The notes under the pieces are model-generated. The model had not been told where the DNA came from. It searched no databases and saw only the letters and a list, made by a program, of their open reading frames with translations. DNA of 64,000 nt from Multifurca ochricompacta. Lineage: Eukaryota; Basidiomycota; Agaricomycetes; Russulales; Russulaceae. The stretch covers positions 186,001 to 250,000 of the forward strand of contig WTXG01000017.1 in the NCBI GenBank assembly GCA_022496185.1, written 5' to 3'. Of the stretch, positions 62,775 to 64,000 are shown one piece after another; position 1 is the first letter of the stretch, and every line of letters starts with the position of its first letter. The translations under genes were made by a program, and so were the position numbers.

Positions 62775-64000
62775 GGACCCCACCGCGGCATCGATATGTT
62801 CCCCTAGCAGTAGCAGTACCAACAACAACAGCATCCAGGTATCGATATTGCTCATGGCCTTATGGATTCTACATTCGACCCAGGCGCTCCGCCGCGCACA
62901 AGGGCAAAAACTCCTTTTGGATCACTCGATGGTTTGATTCTTCTTCTTGTCCTCCTCATCTCATAAATCTGCGTGCGCTGAACACACCTTTCCTTCTCTC
63001 TGGGAGGAAGGGATATACAAGTCGGATAAAGATAAATGTTTTCTTTTTTTGTTGTGTTATCTTTGAGGGTTCTGGCTGTTTTTGTAGACTGCAGTTAATG
63101 ATAAGTAAATGGGTCGAATTTTCTTCACCCCGCGTCTCTCGTTCCTTACCTAACCTTGCCTTGCATCATTCATCACCCGACCGACTTTTTATTCGAAAAC
63201 GTGCAAGACCCTAGCTATCTCGAAAAAAAATAGCAAATCGATTGTTAATAATTTCTCTATCGGATAGCTTTTGTAGTTAGTACGCAGCGCAGTCGAGGGT
63301 GCTTGTCCGCCACAGGAGTAGCAATGGCGTGTACTAAGAGCGCGAAAACACACACATATATATATATACATACACACATATATACATACATACATACACA
63401 CACATACACATACACACACATACACATACACACACATACACATACACACACACACACATACACACACATACACATACACACACATACACATACACACACA
63501 TACACATACACACATCAAAATAGCCCGTGTGTGAAGAAGCGCGTATTTATTCATGTGGGCGAGGTTGGCGCAGGTTTCAGGGACAGTGTCGTCTTGAAGT
63601 CGACGAGACAGAGAAGAAGACGGGACGAGGATGAGATGGCGCGAGAAGGTGCGCGTGCGCTCCATCCTTTCGAGTTCACCTGCGAGGTGAACCCTCTGAA
63701 TTGAATTGCGAATTGATCAGGTCAGTGGATGGAATTCGTCACATCCGTTCTTGAGTACATGTATAGTAGGTGGTTGAAGAGATGAGGGAGAGTTCTGTAG
63801 GTGCATTGCGAGTATGGGGAGAGGGTGCGCAGGCCAGATGCGTGCAACATGTTTTTTTTTGGGGGGGAATGAGTGTGAAGACATAAGGAGCCATTTGTGG
63901 AGGAGGGGAAACGCACTCACGACGATCGCAGCATCATATTCGTAAGGTAAATATCAGATAATACTTTTCCAAACGAATAAACTTCACTCCTCGAATACGG
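62775..64000 (+). repeat. start of a third copy (R3): SLATT 3' remnant and the following non-coding region
   Basis: From 62775 the sequence matches the end of the SLATT gene (Gln codons, YPGIDI and then LMES-like codons, 62777-62940), in which early stops are present. It then matches the non-coding stretch that lies between the SLATT and NmrA genes in R1 (53430-53930). The match continues to about 63990, interrupted by a microsatellite and other inserts. In R1 the NmrA-like gene begins about 100 bp after this point, so the next copy should lie just past the window end. Confidence 0.65.
63343..63513. repeat. CA/TA-type microsatellite (CATACA units)
   Basis: About 170 bp of ACACAT, ATACAC and ATATAT units with irregular order. 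It is inserted in the R3 copy of the non-coding region and absent from the R1 copy. The long open frames on both strands over it are artefacts of the repeat. Confidence 0.85.

Larger units (their letters stand above)
58790..62775 (-). repeat. second, more diverged copy (R2) of the duplicated unit
   Basis: R2 repeats, in the same orientation as R1, the NmrA-like gene (58895-59920), the ankyrin region (60240-60470), and the helical and NACHT region (61260-62040). It extends into the P-loop side (to 62775), which matches L 27656-28300. It carries its own insert at 60753-61030. It diverges more from L than R1 does. Confidence 0.8.

Noticed and set aside
63343..63513. CRISPR-like regular repeat
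   Set aside because: Units are 6-8 bp without spacers, and this is a fungal chromosome; it is a simple microsatellite.
63189..63704. Long open frames on both strands around 63.3-63.6 kb
   Set aside because: They are produced by the CATACA microsatellite, which lacks stops in some frames, and read as Tyr/Val/Cys or Thr/His repeats.

Overview
The window comes from a filamentous basidiomycete, most likely an Agaricomycete. Nearly every gene is broken by several 45-80 nt GT-AG introns. The gene content is typical of mushrooms: F-box proteins, NACHT-ankyrin relics, a SAP-like nuclear protein, a fungal SLATT protein and a fused URA2/CAD gene. All exon models were built by hand from splice signals, reading-frame continuity and family resemblance. 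No database search was possible.

Left part (1-27.1 kb), mostly single genes. Three tandem copies of a questin-oxidase-like gene lie on the minus strand, the first cut by the window edge. They are followed by an F-box protein, a secreted Ser/Ala-rich protein, a SAP-like nuclear protein, a decayed phytanoyl-CoA dioxygenase, a large protein with internal repeats and a dsRBD-like end, EMC8/9, UDP-galactopyranose mutase (UGM), the MRN subunit NBS1 and a DnaJ-X (CAJ1/DJP1-type) co-chaperone. A CpG-poor transposon relic sits between UGM and NBS1.

Middle part (27.7-56.9 kb), a large inverted segmental duplication. Left arm L (about 27.66-35.70 kb) and right arm R1 (about 51.03-56.97 kb) carry the same set of modules in opposite order: a NACHT-ankyrin (NLR-type) pseudogene, an NmrA-like reductase gene, a SLATT two-transmembrane gene and a gene for an unknown 180-residue protein. 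The 15.3 kb spacer between the arms holds single-copy housekeeping genes: an epoxide hydrolase, a MAPR/Dap1 haem protein, NC2-alpha (DRAP1/BUR6), the GINS subunit SLD5, a tiny Cys-rich protein and the giant pyrimidine gene URA2/CAD. In L, the SLATT gene and the unknown gene are intact. In R1 both are broken, while the NmrA-like gene is intact in every copy.

Right part (56.9-64 kb). A TIR element splits R1 from a second, more diverged tandem copy, R2 (58.79-62.77 kb). R2 is followed by the start of a third copy, R3, that runs off the window. A tRNA-derived SINE, a non-LTR retrotransposon fragment and a CATACA microsatellite decorate these repeats.

A general caution: several genes expected to be single-copy and essential (URA2/CAD, SLD5, NC2-alpha, the DnaJ protein) each need one or more single bases added back, mostly in short homopolymers, to keep their frame. 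This looks more like indel errors in the underlying sequence than decay. The lesions in the R1 copies, the NACHT relics and the dioxygenase are of a different, more extensive kind.
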